A stretch of DNA of 64,000 bases from positions 238,301,233-238,365,232 of the forward strand of contig NC_081414.1 of assembly GCF_030272615.1 (NCBI RefSeq), given 5' to 3'. The notes beneath the pieces were generated by a model. That model had not been told where the DNA came from. It did no database searches and was given only the letters and a program-made list of their open reading frames with translations. Positions within the stretch are counted from its first letter, which is position 1, and each line of letters starts with the position of its first letter. This document shows positions 52,900 through 64,000 of this stretch, piece after piece. Position numbers and translations under genes: made by a program. This stretch comes from Cryptomeria japonica. Its lineage: Eukaryota > Streptophyta > Pinopsida > Cupressales > Cupressaceae.

Positions 52900-54450
52900 G
52901 TCTTTTACACCTTCAACTAGCTAAAAACTAATTTAGAAATTAAGGCCCTGTTGAAAGGTTTAAGTTTTCTTATCCCAAGCCCTCCATCTTTTTTGTAGTT
53001 GCAAACTCTATCCCAAGCAACAAAGGACATGCAATATTTTTCTTCCATACCTGTCCAAGGGAAATACTTTTGTATTTTTCCAAATTTTTCAGCCACACAT
53101 CCACACATCATAAAATGAGAAAGTAGATCGGGATGTTCTTTAAGAAAGACTTGACCAATTAGAATTTACCAACTAGACTTAGAAGTTTCCCTAGTTTCCA
53201 TCCTAAAATATTTTTATGAAACCTCTCAATTATACAATTCCAAAAAAGATTCATGGGGTTTTTAGAAATAAGAGGCAACCCTAGATAGGAGTCTAAAAAG
53301 GAAGCATCATTGCAGGGGAGGATTTTAGTGATTTTGAATTGAAGATCAGGATGGACATTTAGAATTTTTTTTTCTTTTCATAATTAATGTGTTGACCAAA
53401 TAACTTGGCATAATTATTAAGGATCTTCTTCTAGGATCTAGCTTTGAAGATTTAGACATCCCCAAAAATAATGCTGTCATCCACAAACTACTAATGGGTA
53501 GTATGATCTAGAATAGAAGAAAATTCAATACCATTTAATTTGCCTACCACTTTAACCCTTTGGATATTGCTCTAGAAGACTTTGACAACAATAATATAAA
53601 CAAGTAGAGAGAGAGAGGGTCCCCTTGTTAGAGGCCACGACCACAAGAAAAGTATCCATGATGTGATCCATTAACCAGAACAAAGAAGATTAGAGTGGTA
53701 ACAAAGAACATCTACTATGTTCCATCAAGTGAACCAATTTGCACGCTATGATAAAAACATCCATAATATGTCTCCATTTGACAAAGCCTTTCTGGTTAAT
53801 AAATATCATTTTGTCCAACACTAATTTGAGCCTATTAAAAATAACTTTAGAAAATATTTAATATAAAGTATTAAATCAATTTATAGGTCTAAAATCCTTA
53901 ACGCTAATTAACATTATCATTTTCAGAATCAAATCAATCAAGGTAGAATTGACTTGTTTAAAGAGTTTACTAGACCTCAAAAAGTCCTTAGCAGCATTGA
54001 AGATATCCTCTCCAACAATATCCTAGAAATCTTGAAAGAAAGCATGGGGAACCCATTTAGTCTTGGAGCCTTATAAGCTTCAAAAGAAAAAGGCAACTGC
54101 CTTCACCTTCTGAAATGAAACTCTGGAATAGAGAAGGTTCAAATCCTCATCTATGATAACCTCAAGCAAGCCATTAGGGTCCTAAAGCCATCTTGACGAT
54201 TGTTGTTATGATTTTCAAAGAGGGCAACAACAAGCTTGATAATCTCCACCTCATCCTTTGTTTTAAGTCTATTTTACTTCTTTAGTTGTTGCATCTTGTT
54301 CCAACTTCTGTGCTTCATAGTAGAATGGTGAAAGAACTTAGTGTTCTTGTCTCCTTTTATGAGCCACTGAATCCTAGATTTTTGTTTCCAAAAGACCTCT
54401 TCTTTTTTATTTAGTGTAATCCTGCTACCTTAGAAAAATCTCCTGTACAT
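52900..54450 (-). pseudogene. LINE reverse transcriptase, copy C
   Basis: Minus strand in order: FWKQKSRIQWLIKGDKNTKF then FHHSTMKH (54,400-54,300), KDFRPINxFNTLYxIFSKVI, MIFINQKGFVK, KLNGIEFSSILDHTTH then FVDDSIIFG (catalytic DD, about 53,478-53,489), and CMSFVAWDRVCNYKKDGGLG then IRKLKPFNRALISK (about 53,030-52,930). Unmistakable LINE RT order, broken by many frameshifts and stops. Confidence 0.85.
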
Positions 54451-56025
54451 ATTCATACCAAGATGCAAGATTCCTTCAATCTTGTCCTGTATAGCTTTCA
54501 ACTTCGCTGAAATTTTCTTTTTCTATTATTCAGGGACTTGTTATTTTGTTTGATATTCCTTCATTTTGAGAGACTTACATATATTTCTACTACTTGTTTG
54601 AAATTTCAATAGAGATATTAGATTATATTTTATTGTGTAGAAGATTAGAAGGATATATTACATTTCAAAGCATAATCATGTGATTGTGCTTGCACAAGGA
54701 CATGGTTTAATTTGAGGGGTTTCTCTCTTTTTTTTTTTTGGTGTATTGTGGATTTTTGGTTTATTTTATCTTGGAGTTGAGATTTGAGTATTTGTTATCA
54801 TTTATTTTTACAATACCTTATTATAATTTAGTACTGGAACAATAAGAATGATTGTGGATCTTTAATCTCTACTTTTATGTGATGTGAAGAATATGAGAGA
54901 GTTTTAAAAATCTTTTATTTTCAAGTTTACTTTTCAATAAATGTTCTTTGACACTATCTTATAGAGCATTTAGCCAAATTCTCTATGTGAGTGTTGTTGG
55001 TGGAATTTATGCATTCTTTAGTTAGATTTAGATTAGACATTACCTATGTAGATCTGAAAGCATATTTTGGAGGCATATGTGTCATTAGATTGTGATACAA
55101 AGATCTTTAAGTTTTTATTTGTTACGCATTGAGACAAGTGTTGTATTGCATGATGAATATACTAATACTTATGTTTGTTGAGTGGGCTAGATACATTCAT
55201 GAAAATAAGGTTAACTACAATTTGTGTACCCTATTTTTAGTTATGACTAGTTGGATATGTTATTGACATGCCATGGTCTCTACTACAACTATCATTGAGT
55301 ATTTTATAGATATTGAATCATATTTTGGAGGAGATGGACTTTGGTATATATGTTTGGATTAAAACATGACATTCCAACTATGATCTTGAATTTATTTTAT
55401 TATTTTTCTTTCTTGGGTATGGAGGATGAGAGTGTCTTGATTAAGAAGGTGGTCACTTGATGGATGTTATAGATGCTTGGTTTATATTATGATCATATAG
55501 GAGTCAATTAGTTCAACATGAAACTAAACCTTGGTTTTTAGTGAACATTATTTTTTGGAGTTCTATATTTCTCTTAAAGGTATATGATAAGTTGGAGAAT
55601 GTTGGTATTAGGTGTAATGCACCTTTTTATTGGTCCAACTACCCAAAACCTAGGAACAAGAATATGAAAACACAAACCTTCACAAATTATAATCCCTTAT
55701 AATTTTACACTCATGGTTAAAGAAGTTCATGATTGGGACATTTATAAGGTATTTCATTTGGTGGAAGAATTTTTGTTTGTTGAATATGTCACATGACAAG
55801 ATGAATATTTTCTATAGAAGCATCCATAATTGATTAGTATTGACCACAAATTTTATTATTTGAAGGAGAGGGCCATGCTACACTCTTAATCCTCAATGTG
55901 TGTATGATTATGATTATCCAACTTATAGTTACTTTAGCAATAAATTAACTTAGGTGGTCATTGTTATATTTTTATTTGGAATATAAATAATCATGGGCAT
56001 TAAATTTAGGTATCTAAATCAATGC
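54451..56025. other. No recognisable feature
   Basis: About 1.5 kb of AT-rich sequence with only short open frames. Some phrases could be decayed coding sequence, but nothing matches a known family. The 5' part of LINE copy C may lie here beyond recognition. Confidence 0.4.
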
Positions 56026-56029
56026 AGGT

Positions 56030-56790
56030 GATATTCATAACATAACTAGGGAACATATAGAAGTTAGTAAATAGTTTAACATCATAATTTTTTTTGTTTT
56101 AGTTTATCATCATAATTTTTCAATTTATGTTCTTACCTACAATTTTTTTATGTTTCCCTCTTGATGTGGCTTATTATTTTAAAGAAATGTTAAGTATTAG
56201 AAACATATGTCCTATCATATTGTTTTCCTTGAAAATTAGTTCATTATATCTTGAGTAAAATTGATTTTTTGAAAGGGCACATAAACCTTGGACAACTAAA
56301 ATGTCAAACACATCAAGAGAAACCAATAAATTGAAAGATATAATAATGTTACAATATAAAAAGCATACTAATAAAACCATGAGTGTTAGGAGCTAAATGC
56401 CTACACAATCTCTAGTTTGATCCCAAAATGGCACACCCTTGACCTAGCTGTGATATTTTGAGATCTTTTAACAATAGTCCATGGCTAAAATTTTCCTACA
56501 TCCACATGGAGAGGAGACATAATAAGGGAATCCATATCTATGCTATCAAACAATAGATGGAATGACCAAGATATGATCAATGATGACTATGTGGAGATGG
56601 TGTAATCTATGAAGGTATGACCAATCATATAACATAAGTAGAACATTCAAACACACACAAATACACATGTATATATATATATATGCATATATGTATATAA
56701 ATATGTATGTATATTTGTATATATGTATATACACATGTATGTATATGTGTGTGTGTATATATATGTATATGTATATGTTGGCATTGTGTT
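56030..56790. repeat. Direct repeat, partner at about 60,575-61,310, ending in a TA/TG microsatellite
   Basis: Shares GTTTCCCTCTTGATGTGGCT, GGCACATAAACCTT, AACAATAGTCCATGGC and TCCACATGGAGAGGAGACAT in order with 60,575-61,310. Both copies end in (TATG)n-type microsatellites (56,665-56,780 and 61,190-61,290). No TG...CA ends or TSD noted; element class unknown. Confidence 0.8.
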
Positions 56791-57214
56791 GTCTTTGATG
56801 TCAAACGGTATAGATTAACAACCGGTATAAGAGATGTATGAACAATATTGCCATTGATTCCACCAAATGCTCATTTTTGTTGTTTAGTATCCATCATAAC
56901 TTCAATTACAATATTAAGTACTTGCAACAAAATACTAACAACAGTCAATCAAGAAGATATTAAAACAAAATAATATCTTTACAATAATATCGAAAAAGAG
57001 GTCTGAGAATTTACATTACTTGGATAGAATGAGCAAAGAAAGTTTTTTTTTTTTGAAAATAATAGTAAAATATTAAATTTTCAGGTTGTTAAATTAATAT
57101 GAGTTTTTCTTATTTAGAAAATTAGAGAGATGAGTAAAATAAATCTTTTTAAGAAAATGATTGTGAACTTTAATCTTTCAGATTTGAAAAATTGTGAATT
57201 AATAAAAAAAGACG

Positions 57215-57982
57215 ATTAACCCTAACAAATAAATATACGAATTTAAAAGAAGATTGAAATTACACTGTAGTAGATTGAATAGAAAATAATCATAAAATAA
57301 AATTTGAAACTCAACCTCGGAAAGATCAAATAAAGTATTGATGCAGATAGGTGAATGTGGTTGCTCAAGATTATGAGACAGTGACTATAAGATCAAGAGG
57401 TGAATGTGGTTGCTTTAAATAGAATTCTCAATAGACAACCAAAGGCTAGGATTAAGAGGTTTAATAGATGGATATGATGAAATGTAGATTAGGGTTAGGC
57501 TTGAAAGATGTGCTCATGTGACAAGTGTCACATTATAAACAACATATAGGGCTTAGGATATGGTTAGGGAGCATTCTTATAGGAATGACCAAGATTAAGA
57601 GGTTTAATTTAAAATGGATGGATAGGATATTAAGTTAGTTTGACTTTTGGGAAGGTGTCCAAGTTCAATGAACTAGGGACAAGGCTTAGTTAAATATGTG
57701 AAGCAGACAAGGTGGGACACTTGTTAAATGACTACAAATTTCAATTATGAACCATGAAAACACAATGAGGGGTGAGGATTGACTAGACCAAGATTCAAGT
57801 AAAATAAGAATTTGTTAAATTAAAAAAATACACATTTATTTAATTAATGGAATAGGATAAAGGTGAATTTAATTAAGTAAACAAATTTCATTTAGGATTT
57901 TGGGGTAGAAAAAGGGGTTAATTAAGGAAATAATGAATATATATGTAAATAATTGGTTTGTGGACAATGTTAGGTATCTACA
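57215..57982 (-). repeat. Gypsy-type LTR (minus strand), second member of the 33.6-34.6 kb family
   Basis: Ends at 57,982 with TGTAGATACC on the minus strand after the purine tract at 57,983-57,998. Shares the dyad CATGTGACAAGTGTCACAT (57,515-57,533), GGCTTGAAAGATGT, and GGATAGGATATTAAGTTAGT with the first LTR. It lacks the tandem duplication seen there and so shows the older layout of the low-coordinate side. No internal coding region is attached. Confidence 0.65.
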
Positions 57983-57998
57983 TTTTGCCCTTTTTAGA

Positions 57999-58434
57999 GA
58001 TGATGTTGCAAAAAGAATTCATTTCAAAGAAGATTATTTTGTAAGTTGTATTTCTACATGGAAAAAATAGACATTTTAAAATTTTCTAGATGTTTTCAAT
58101 AAATGTCATTTATTTAGACACTAGGGTAGAAAAATGGGTTATGGAGGAGAAGGGCAAATGGGTCTGCGGAGGTGCAAGAAATATGGATTGTAAATTAGAG
58201 AATTGGGATAAAGTTGTGAGATGCAAAAAGACCTTAGTGAGAAGGTGTCTCAAAGAAATGAGAAAAAGATTGTAATGGATATTAAGGAAGGCTAAGACAT
58301 CCTTAAGTTTAAAATCAAGGAGATGTCCAAGAGAAGCCAGGAGATGGTTTTGATGAATTTGGCTTCCCTATAGGATATTCAGGAGGAAATTGATTGTAGG
58401 AAAGCTAATAAAAAGAGACATGCTATGTAACCCT
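57999..58434 (+). other. Charged coding-like fragment, unassigned
   Basis: 58,135-58,275 reads EKWVMEEKGKWVCGGARNMD and then Lys/Arg-rich sequence. After a frameshift, FKIKEMSKRSQEMVLMNLAS and IQEEIDCRKANKKRHAM look coiled-coil-like. It might be another tail of the LINE module; similarity is only in character. Confidence 0.25.
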
Positions 58435-58619
58435 CTACTTTGAATGAATCCCCCTGCTTCTATGGTTAAGGATAATCTGGATTCTTGTTTCAATAAGAGA
58501 AAGAAAGAAATATTGTGATTTCTTCCATTCTGTCCTTTGAATCAAATAACTCCTCAAATTTAATTCTTGTTTGCAAGACTTGCTCCCAATTACCAAGTCT
58601 ATTTTTTCTAAATATAATT

Positions 58620-59300
58620 CAATTATTATTCCATTTTTTGTATCCAACCATCATCCTTGTTGTCATCATTAGATCTAGGATCAAATTTCCCAAAATCTAT
58701 ATTTTTTTATGTAACATTTACGTCCAAATTTTTTTAAGTAGTTGACAATTATAGGTCTACCATGCCATAGCTCATAAGGAGTATTGCAACATTTCACTCT
58801 TAGTTGTCCTCTATTAAGAATATAGACCGTAGTATGGAATGCTTGTTTCTCATACATATGAGGTGGATTTTCCTCTCTTCACATTTTTCTTTCCCCGTGT
58901 CAAATAGTTGTATTATTATTTTTGTAATACTCCATTTTTCTAAGGAGTTCTTGAAGAAAATAGATGTTGCTTTATATACATTTTCTTAAATTTGGGTTCC
59001 TTCTACCACTAATATTCTAGATCTTGCCTTCCTAATTTCATAGCCCTTATCATCAAAAGTGAGATTGTTATCTTTCCTACACATTTGTATTACATGGAGA
59101 AGATTGTTATTGAGACCCTTAGCGTAGAGAATATCTTCTACATTGTTCTACCCATCAGTAGTTATTACTCCCTATCCAAAAATCATTGTACATGAGTCAC
59201 CTCAAATATAATTGGGCCTCCAATCCATTTCTCAAGATTGGTGAACTTACTTTTGTCACATGTCATGTGGTCAAAATAGCTACTTTCAATCACCAAAGAG
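58620..59300 (-). pseudogene. Second Ty1/copia pol remnant (protease end, integrase C-terminal part)
   Basis: Minus strand: SSYFDHMTCDKSKFTNLEKW (59,290-59,215), then after a gap FHTTVYILNRGQLRVKCC, NTPYELWHGRPIIVNYLKK and FGRKCYIKKYRFW (about 58,835-58,690), the integrase region in which TPYELWxGRxPxVxYLRxFG is conserved. Same family as 1-700, but with the GAG-pre-integrase and integrase start deleted. Confidence 0.75.
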
Positions 59301-59975
59301 TTTGTCTCTTCTTTTTTATGGAAGCCAAAGCCAATCCACATAGGTATAGATTTTTTGATTTTATTGTCAGTTTCTTGGGTGCAAGATACCTTAGTAGGAT
59401 TTATAATATAAATAAAAGTATAACTTTGTTTTAGGTCTTGAACCCATGGAAGCAAATACACACTAAATCATTTTTTTAGGGCTTCAACCCAAGTTGATTA
59501 CTCTTTGATAATTACAACACTTATGGAAAGATGATTTAGCCTCAAATTAGTATGAATAATTAATTAATTTGAGTAATAATAATAACTCAACATGACTACA
59601 TAAGCTACTTTGACACATTGCATCTAGCACACTTCTGGATGTACTCAAATATAGCTACTTTTAGGTCACTATCTCCAATAAGCATTATAAATTTATTTAC
59701 ACACTTCCACACAACACACCACCATTACATAAAGTCAAATATGCATTTTTCCCCATTCCCAGACATGCATAACACATTGAAATCCATTAAGGAAAATCTT
59801 TTCCATGAACCAATTAGTTCCCAAGAGCAATCAAAATTCAAATTTGCAGACACGAAGAAGACAATCTTTTCTAAAAATAAAATGCAGAAGTAAGAGCCAC
59901 CAATCTACAATTCGCAAAACCAAAAATTGAAGTTGAAATATGAAATTGTCAAGCCTTCTCAAATACAAATAATTA
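58975..59975. repeat. Direct repeat, partner at 373-1215
   Basis: See the left copy. The extra block at about 59,775-59,885 begins AACACATTGAAATCCATTAA and is absent from the left copy. Confidence 0.75.
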
Positions 59976-60574
59976 AACAAAAAATGGAGCACAATTAAAT
60001 ATTAATAAATTAGATTAAATAAGTTAATTACTCAATTTCTTAATAAAATGAATAATCCAATCATGTAATAAATCCAATAACCAAACCGCGACTGAGAAAA
60101 ATAAGAAGCCAAAGAGATCGTTTGACCTCATAACCTATGGAACAAGGTGGAAGATACTTAACCAATATGACACATCTCTTAGTTGGCCCTAAAGAAAAAT
60201 CAACCAAGCAAAAGACATAAGGATAAACTAATGAGGTGTACATCTTAAACCAAGAGTGTGTGAGAGAAACTATGTCATCTCCAACAACTTGCCATTGGGA
60301 TAAAGACACGCTCAGATTTAGGTGGAGTCAATATCTTGTACCTACAAACTTGCATTAAAGGCCAACAAGACATATACAATACATACACATCACAATAAAC
60401 AAACAAGTGATAGAGAATCGCGATGACATATCCCGCTTGCAATGAGTGATATGGCATCGTCTCTACTCACGAAGACAATCACGTAATATAATACCTAAAC
60501 ATCACATAGAATCATTATCATGAAGTGGGGTTAGTATCATTATCAATCTTAATTCATGGCATAAATAGTGTACA
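59976..60574. other. No recognisable feature
   Basis: About 600 bp. Two short minus-strand open frames (60,061-60,309 and 60,275-60,457) overlap and share no recognised motif. Phrases around 60,200-60,330 could be an LTR or a gene remnant; not supported. Confidence 0.35.
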
Positions 60575-61310
60575 TATAGAAGCTAGTAGATAATTTAGCA
60601 TATAATTTTTTTGTTTTAGCTTATCATAATAATTTTTTAATTTGTGTTCTTACCTAAAGATTTTTTTATGTTTCCCTCTTGATGTGGCTTATTATTTGAA
60701 AGAAAAGTTAAGTATTAGTAATATATGTCCTATTATATTATTTTCCTTATAAGTTAGTTATTTACATCATGAGTAAAATTGAATTTTTGAAAGGGCACAT
60801 AAACCTTAGACAACTAAAATGTCAAACACATCAAGAAAAACCAATAAATTGAAAGATATGTGAATGTTACAATGTAAACAACACACTAACAACACCATGA
60901 GAGTTAGGAGCTAAATGCCTACAAAATCTCCAATTTGATCTCAAAACTGCACACCCTTGCCCTAGGTGTGATATTTTGAGATCTTTTAACAATAGTCCAT
61001 GGCTAAAATTTTCCTACATCCACATGGAGAGGAGACATAAGAATGGAATCCATATCTATGCTATTCAACCAATAGATGGAATGACCAAGATATGATAAAT
61101 GATAACTATATGGAGATGGTGCAATCTAAGAAGGTATGACCAATCATGTACCATAAGTAGTACGCTCAAACACACACAAACACACATGTATATATGTATA
61201 TATGTATATGTGTGTGTATATGTATATGTATATGTATATACATATCTATATGTATATGTATACATATACATATATTTATATAAATATATACACATCTCAC
61301 ACAAACATCC
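60575..61310. repeat. Direct repeat (partner 56,030-56,790) with microsatellite
   Basis: Same order of shared phrases as the left copy. The microsatellite here is longer and more complex (TATATGTATATG units, 61,190-61,290). Confidence 0.8.
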
Positions 61311-61324
61311 ACATATATATCAAT

Positions 61325-62290
61325 ATCAATTGATATACATTAAATCAGTTTTGATATCAAAATCATAAATATTTTGATAAGAGTTCAATTAAATTGCTTT
61401 AAAAATGAACTAATAAATAAATAATGATATCAATATTAATTTGTCCATTTATATATCAAATTCCATGTTCATGTCAATACCTTAATCCATTTGCTACAAC
61501 TTATAATACATACTTTTTTATGTTTATTTTTGTTGTGGGTGTCAACTTTGTCCCATGCTATAACATAAAGGACATGCTTTAATAGTTATCTTGTATTTAT
61601 TCACTACTATTATTACTATTATTGGTAAACCTTTTAACATATATGATTTGATATTATAGTTAAAATTAAAATGACAAAATTGATATAAAAAATAGATACA
61701 TTTTATATATTTTTTAAATTGCATATTATAATTTAAAAATAATATTATATAAATTTATACAAAACTATTACAAATATAAATAAATATATAAATTCTTAAA
61801 TTTAAAATTATAAATAATTAAATATTAAAAATACAAAATATTTGTCAAAAGTTGTATCTCAATTGGTTGAGCACAATTGATGAAGATGATGGACTTTCTA
61901 ATTTTGATTTTCCCTTATCTTTTGGTTGTCTAGATTTTGTGTTTTCTAATAGTTTTCTTTTTGACTTGACTTATAGATTTACAGAAATTTGATCTTTTAA
62001 AATAAAAGAATTTATAAAACTCATAATTGTATAAAATAAATATTCATTCAGAATTGAAAAACAATTATCTAATTATAGATTAACCAACTTAGACCTATAT
62101 TCTATTGAAAAATAGAGTACTTTTCTTAGACTTAAAACGTGTAATCCTTCACAAAAATGGTTGTGAATAATCCAGTAATACATAAAAGGACTTCAACTAT
62201 TAGCTCTCATCAAAATTGATAATTCTGGCTTCTCCCTGGCTTTCAAGTCATATCAACGAAAGATCTTAATTAAATTACTCAGATGGCTTT
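61325..62290 (+). repeat. Direct repeat, partner 27,763-28,727
   Basis: Follows directly on the previous repeat. Contains a second SINE-like block at about 61,853-61,985 (TATCTCAATTGGTTGAGCAC) and AATTCTGGCTTCTCCCTGGC. Confidence 0.7.
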
Positions 62291-62460
62291 CCTTTACAAT
62301 CTTTGCTTGCTGACTATTGAACAATACCAAAGTCAAGTTTAAATTTGGTGGCGTTATTCAGGTGATAGGAATAAAAATAATCAGATAATGTGATACACTT
62401 CCGCCAAATGAATAAAGCCAAGAAAAGATTAACAGGCCCAATGACTACAAATACTTACAC

Positions 62461-62619
62461 ACTTTCTCCAAATGCATAATGTTAAAGCACATGCATCTGC
62501 ATTTTCTTGTCTTGCTACCATTTGTCCCTTCAACAATTCAATTTGCTTTGGTCTGCACCGCAATACACGGTAACATTATATTTATGTATCCAAACAACTA
62601 TTGGAAAATTAAAGAACGT
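62461..62619 (+). repeat. Third copy of the WW-gene 5' flank (single arm)
   Basis: Matches 28,739-28,903 (ACTTTCTCCAAATGCATAA, GTAACATTATATTTATGTAT, TTGGAAAATTAAAGAA). It stops about 20 bp before the start codon of the WW exon. About 65 bp later the large foldback begins. Confidence 0.7.
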
Positions 62620-62687
62620 AGAGTTTCTCATTAGGAGGAACAACTTGGCAAGAAAAAATGGAAAAGGCAAACTGTTTTAATAGACTC

Positions 62688-63943
62688 AAATGGATGCTCT
62701 GACAAGATATTTTTTAACTAGAGCTTATTTATAAACCCAAGTTTAATCACCATTGTTGAAAGCAAAGGGAATACTGTAGAGCTCCCTTCAAACCCAACAA
62801 GGTCAGTACACAATTAACACCACTAACACCACTAGCCTTCAATGCAATGCAGCATGGTGAAATATATAAATCAGCAATTGAGTTAATTTGGCACATAGCC
62901 ATTGATTGGTATCAAAGGAGCTCTATCACCATATTCCAATAACATATCCGATTTTAACTTGTCTGAATAAGATTGGGCATTTACTGACATTTAGATTGCT
63001 TACAGTGAAGGCCTTACATAGTGTTAACCTTCTAGCTATTGTATTTAGCTAGATCCCACTATCTATGGTTCTATACTTTTATAGATCTTGGTCATTCTAT
63101 GTAACCTTCATGAGAATCTATGATATAACATCATTAACCCAATACAATATTGAAAAAAACATCATTAATCTATTGAATTTCGAAAAGGCATAAGTGACAA
63201 ATATATCCAACGGAAGTCAGAAATACAAAACCCTTAACACTATCAGGACCAATTGTATCTTAGAATATGCGGAGAACGGTTATTATGCCTTGCTCATTTT
63301 ATAGTAGTCAGCTACGTTGATACTATAATTTTTAAACACTTCAGAAGTTCCAAAGGGGGTACTATGACCCTCTGTACTTACTTTGGAGCTTCTGAGCTGT
63401 TTAAAAATAATTGTATCAATTTCGATTTAATCCACTGATAAAATGCTCAGGCATAATAATCATTCCTGGGGTATTCTAAGATACAATTGATAATAATATT
63501 GTTAAAGGTTTTCTATTTCTGATTTCCGTTGGATATATTTGTCAATAATGCTTTTTGAAATTCAAGAAGGTTAACACCATGTAAGGCCTTCACTGTAAGC
63601 ATTCAAAAATGTCAGAAAACCTAAAAATTTATTGATACTGATCCCTTACATATGTTACAGGTCTTATGCAGGCAACTTCGTGAATGCACAATCTTTTTCA
63701 AACAAGTGAGAACCAGGTATGTTAGTTGAATATATTGGTAGAGCTCCTTTGATACCAAAAAAAACTAAATTGACTCAAATGTTGATTTATGCATTGCATT
63801 GAAGGCTGTAGTGTTAATTGTGTACTGACCTTGTTTGGTTTGAAGGGATCTGTACAATATTCTCTTTGCTTTCAATAGTAGTGATCAAACTTGAGTTTAT
63901 AAATAGGTTCTAATTAAAAAAAATCTTACCAGAGTATCCATTT
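62688..63943. repeat. 1.26-kb foldback with almost no loop
   Basis: The left arm (62,688-63,350) and right arm (63,365-63,943) are reverse complements along nearly their whole length. Landmark pairs: AAATGGATGCTCTG with CAGAGTATCCATTT at the ends; GGTCAGTACACAATTAACAC with GTTAATTGTGTACTGACC; TTACAGTGAAGGCCTTACAT with ATGTAAGGCCTTCACTGTAA; AATTGTATCTTAGAATA with TATTCTAAGATACAATT; TTCCAAAG with CTTTGGAG at the centre. The left arm has an extra ~140 bp (63,035-63,175) and the right arm an extra ~65 bp. Estimated pairing is 80-85%. No transposase or clear target-site duplication. It could be a foldback/MITE-type DNA transposon or an inverted duplication. Confidence 0.85.
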
Positions 63944-64000
63944 AACTACCTACCATTTAACTAGTAAATGATAATATTAAACAAAGCCTTGGTTATTTTC

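Larger units (their letters stand above)
48830..54450 (-). mobile_element. Decayed LINE, copy C
   Basis: A minus-strand LINE from pre-RT (about 54,430) through RT, zf-RVT, a trace of RNase H, and the C-terminal module with coiled-coil tail (down to about 48,830). Endonuclease and ORF1 were not recognised above 54,450. This is the longest copy of the RNase H plus module type and links the module to a readable RT. Confidence 0.65.

Noticed and set aside
56660-56790. Functional meaning of the TATG microsatellite
   Set aside because: Simple sequence at the end of a dispersed repeat; nothing beyond slippage is needed.

Overview
This looks like nuclear DNA from a large, repeat-dense plant genome. 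The evidence is AT-rich sequence packed with Ty1/copia, Ty3/gypsy and plant-type LINE remains of many ages, LTRs with TATAAATA boxes, degenerate CCCTAA-like arrays, and exon pieces that resemble a plant WW-domain gene. A gymnosperm is my best guess from the element mix and the amount of old, decayed sequence, but no marker here proves it. I see no intact host gene, rRNA gene, functional tRNA gene, CRISPR array or organelle block.

Layout. 1-700: end of a decayed copia pol (minus). 1649-9926: a structurally complete, relatively young non-autonomous LTR retrotransposon (minus) with two 1674-bp LTRs, an AAAAT target-site duplication, and one intact 1027-residue ORF carrying an aspartic protease and a G-patch-like segment but no reverse transcriptase (RT) or integrase. 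10.03-11.33 kb: 3' part of a LINE (copy A, minus). 11.7-13.1 kb: unassigned. 13.12-14.63 kb: solo-type LTR (minus). 14.6-17.1 kb: AT-rich sequence ending in a CCCTAA-like degenerate array. 17.1-23.25 kb: a LINE with both ORFs and a 13-bp target-site duplication, inserted in that array (plus). 24.5-25.1 kb: copia LTR (minus). 27.7-31 kb: a cluster of inverted and tandem duplications of exon fragments. 33.6-34.63 kb: LTR (minus). 34.77-37.67 kb: LINE copy B (minus). 38.26-41.1 kb: LINE copy D (plus). 42.2-48.26 kb: gypsy element lacking the RT core, with a duplicated RNase H region and a 3' LTR (plus). 48.8-54.5 kb: LINE copy C (minus). 56-62.6 kb: segments that repeat sequence found elsewhere in the window, an LTR and a second copia remnant. 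62.69-63.94 kb: a 1.26-kb foldback with almost no loop.

How it fits together. The coding content is almost entirely retroelement. Three LINE copies (A, B, C) carry, downstream of zf-RVT and/or RNase H sequence, the same unrecognised protein module with a coiled-coil tail. Three foldbacks (28.73-29.44, 30.50-30.69 and 62.69-63.94 kb) are the most unusual structures. The first two hold exon fragments that still end at GT splice-donor-like sites, which makes them candidates for hairpin-RNA loci or young MIRNA-type precursors. Decay is dominated by changes expected from cytosine methylation: in the LINE at 17-23 kb, 15 of 20 in-frame stops are TAG and 10 of those lie in CTAG.

All homology statements come from reading translated sequence against remembered family motifs. 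No database search was run.
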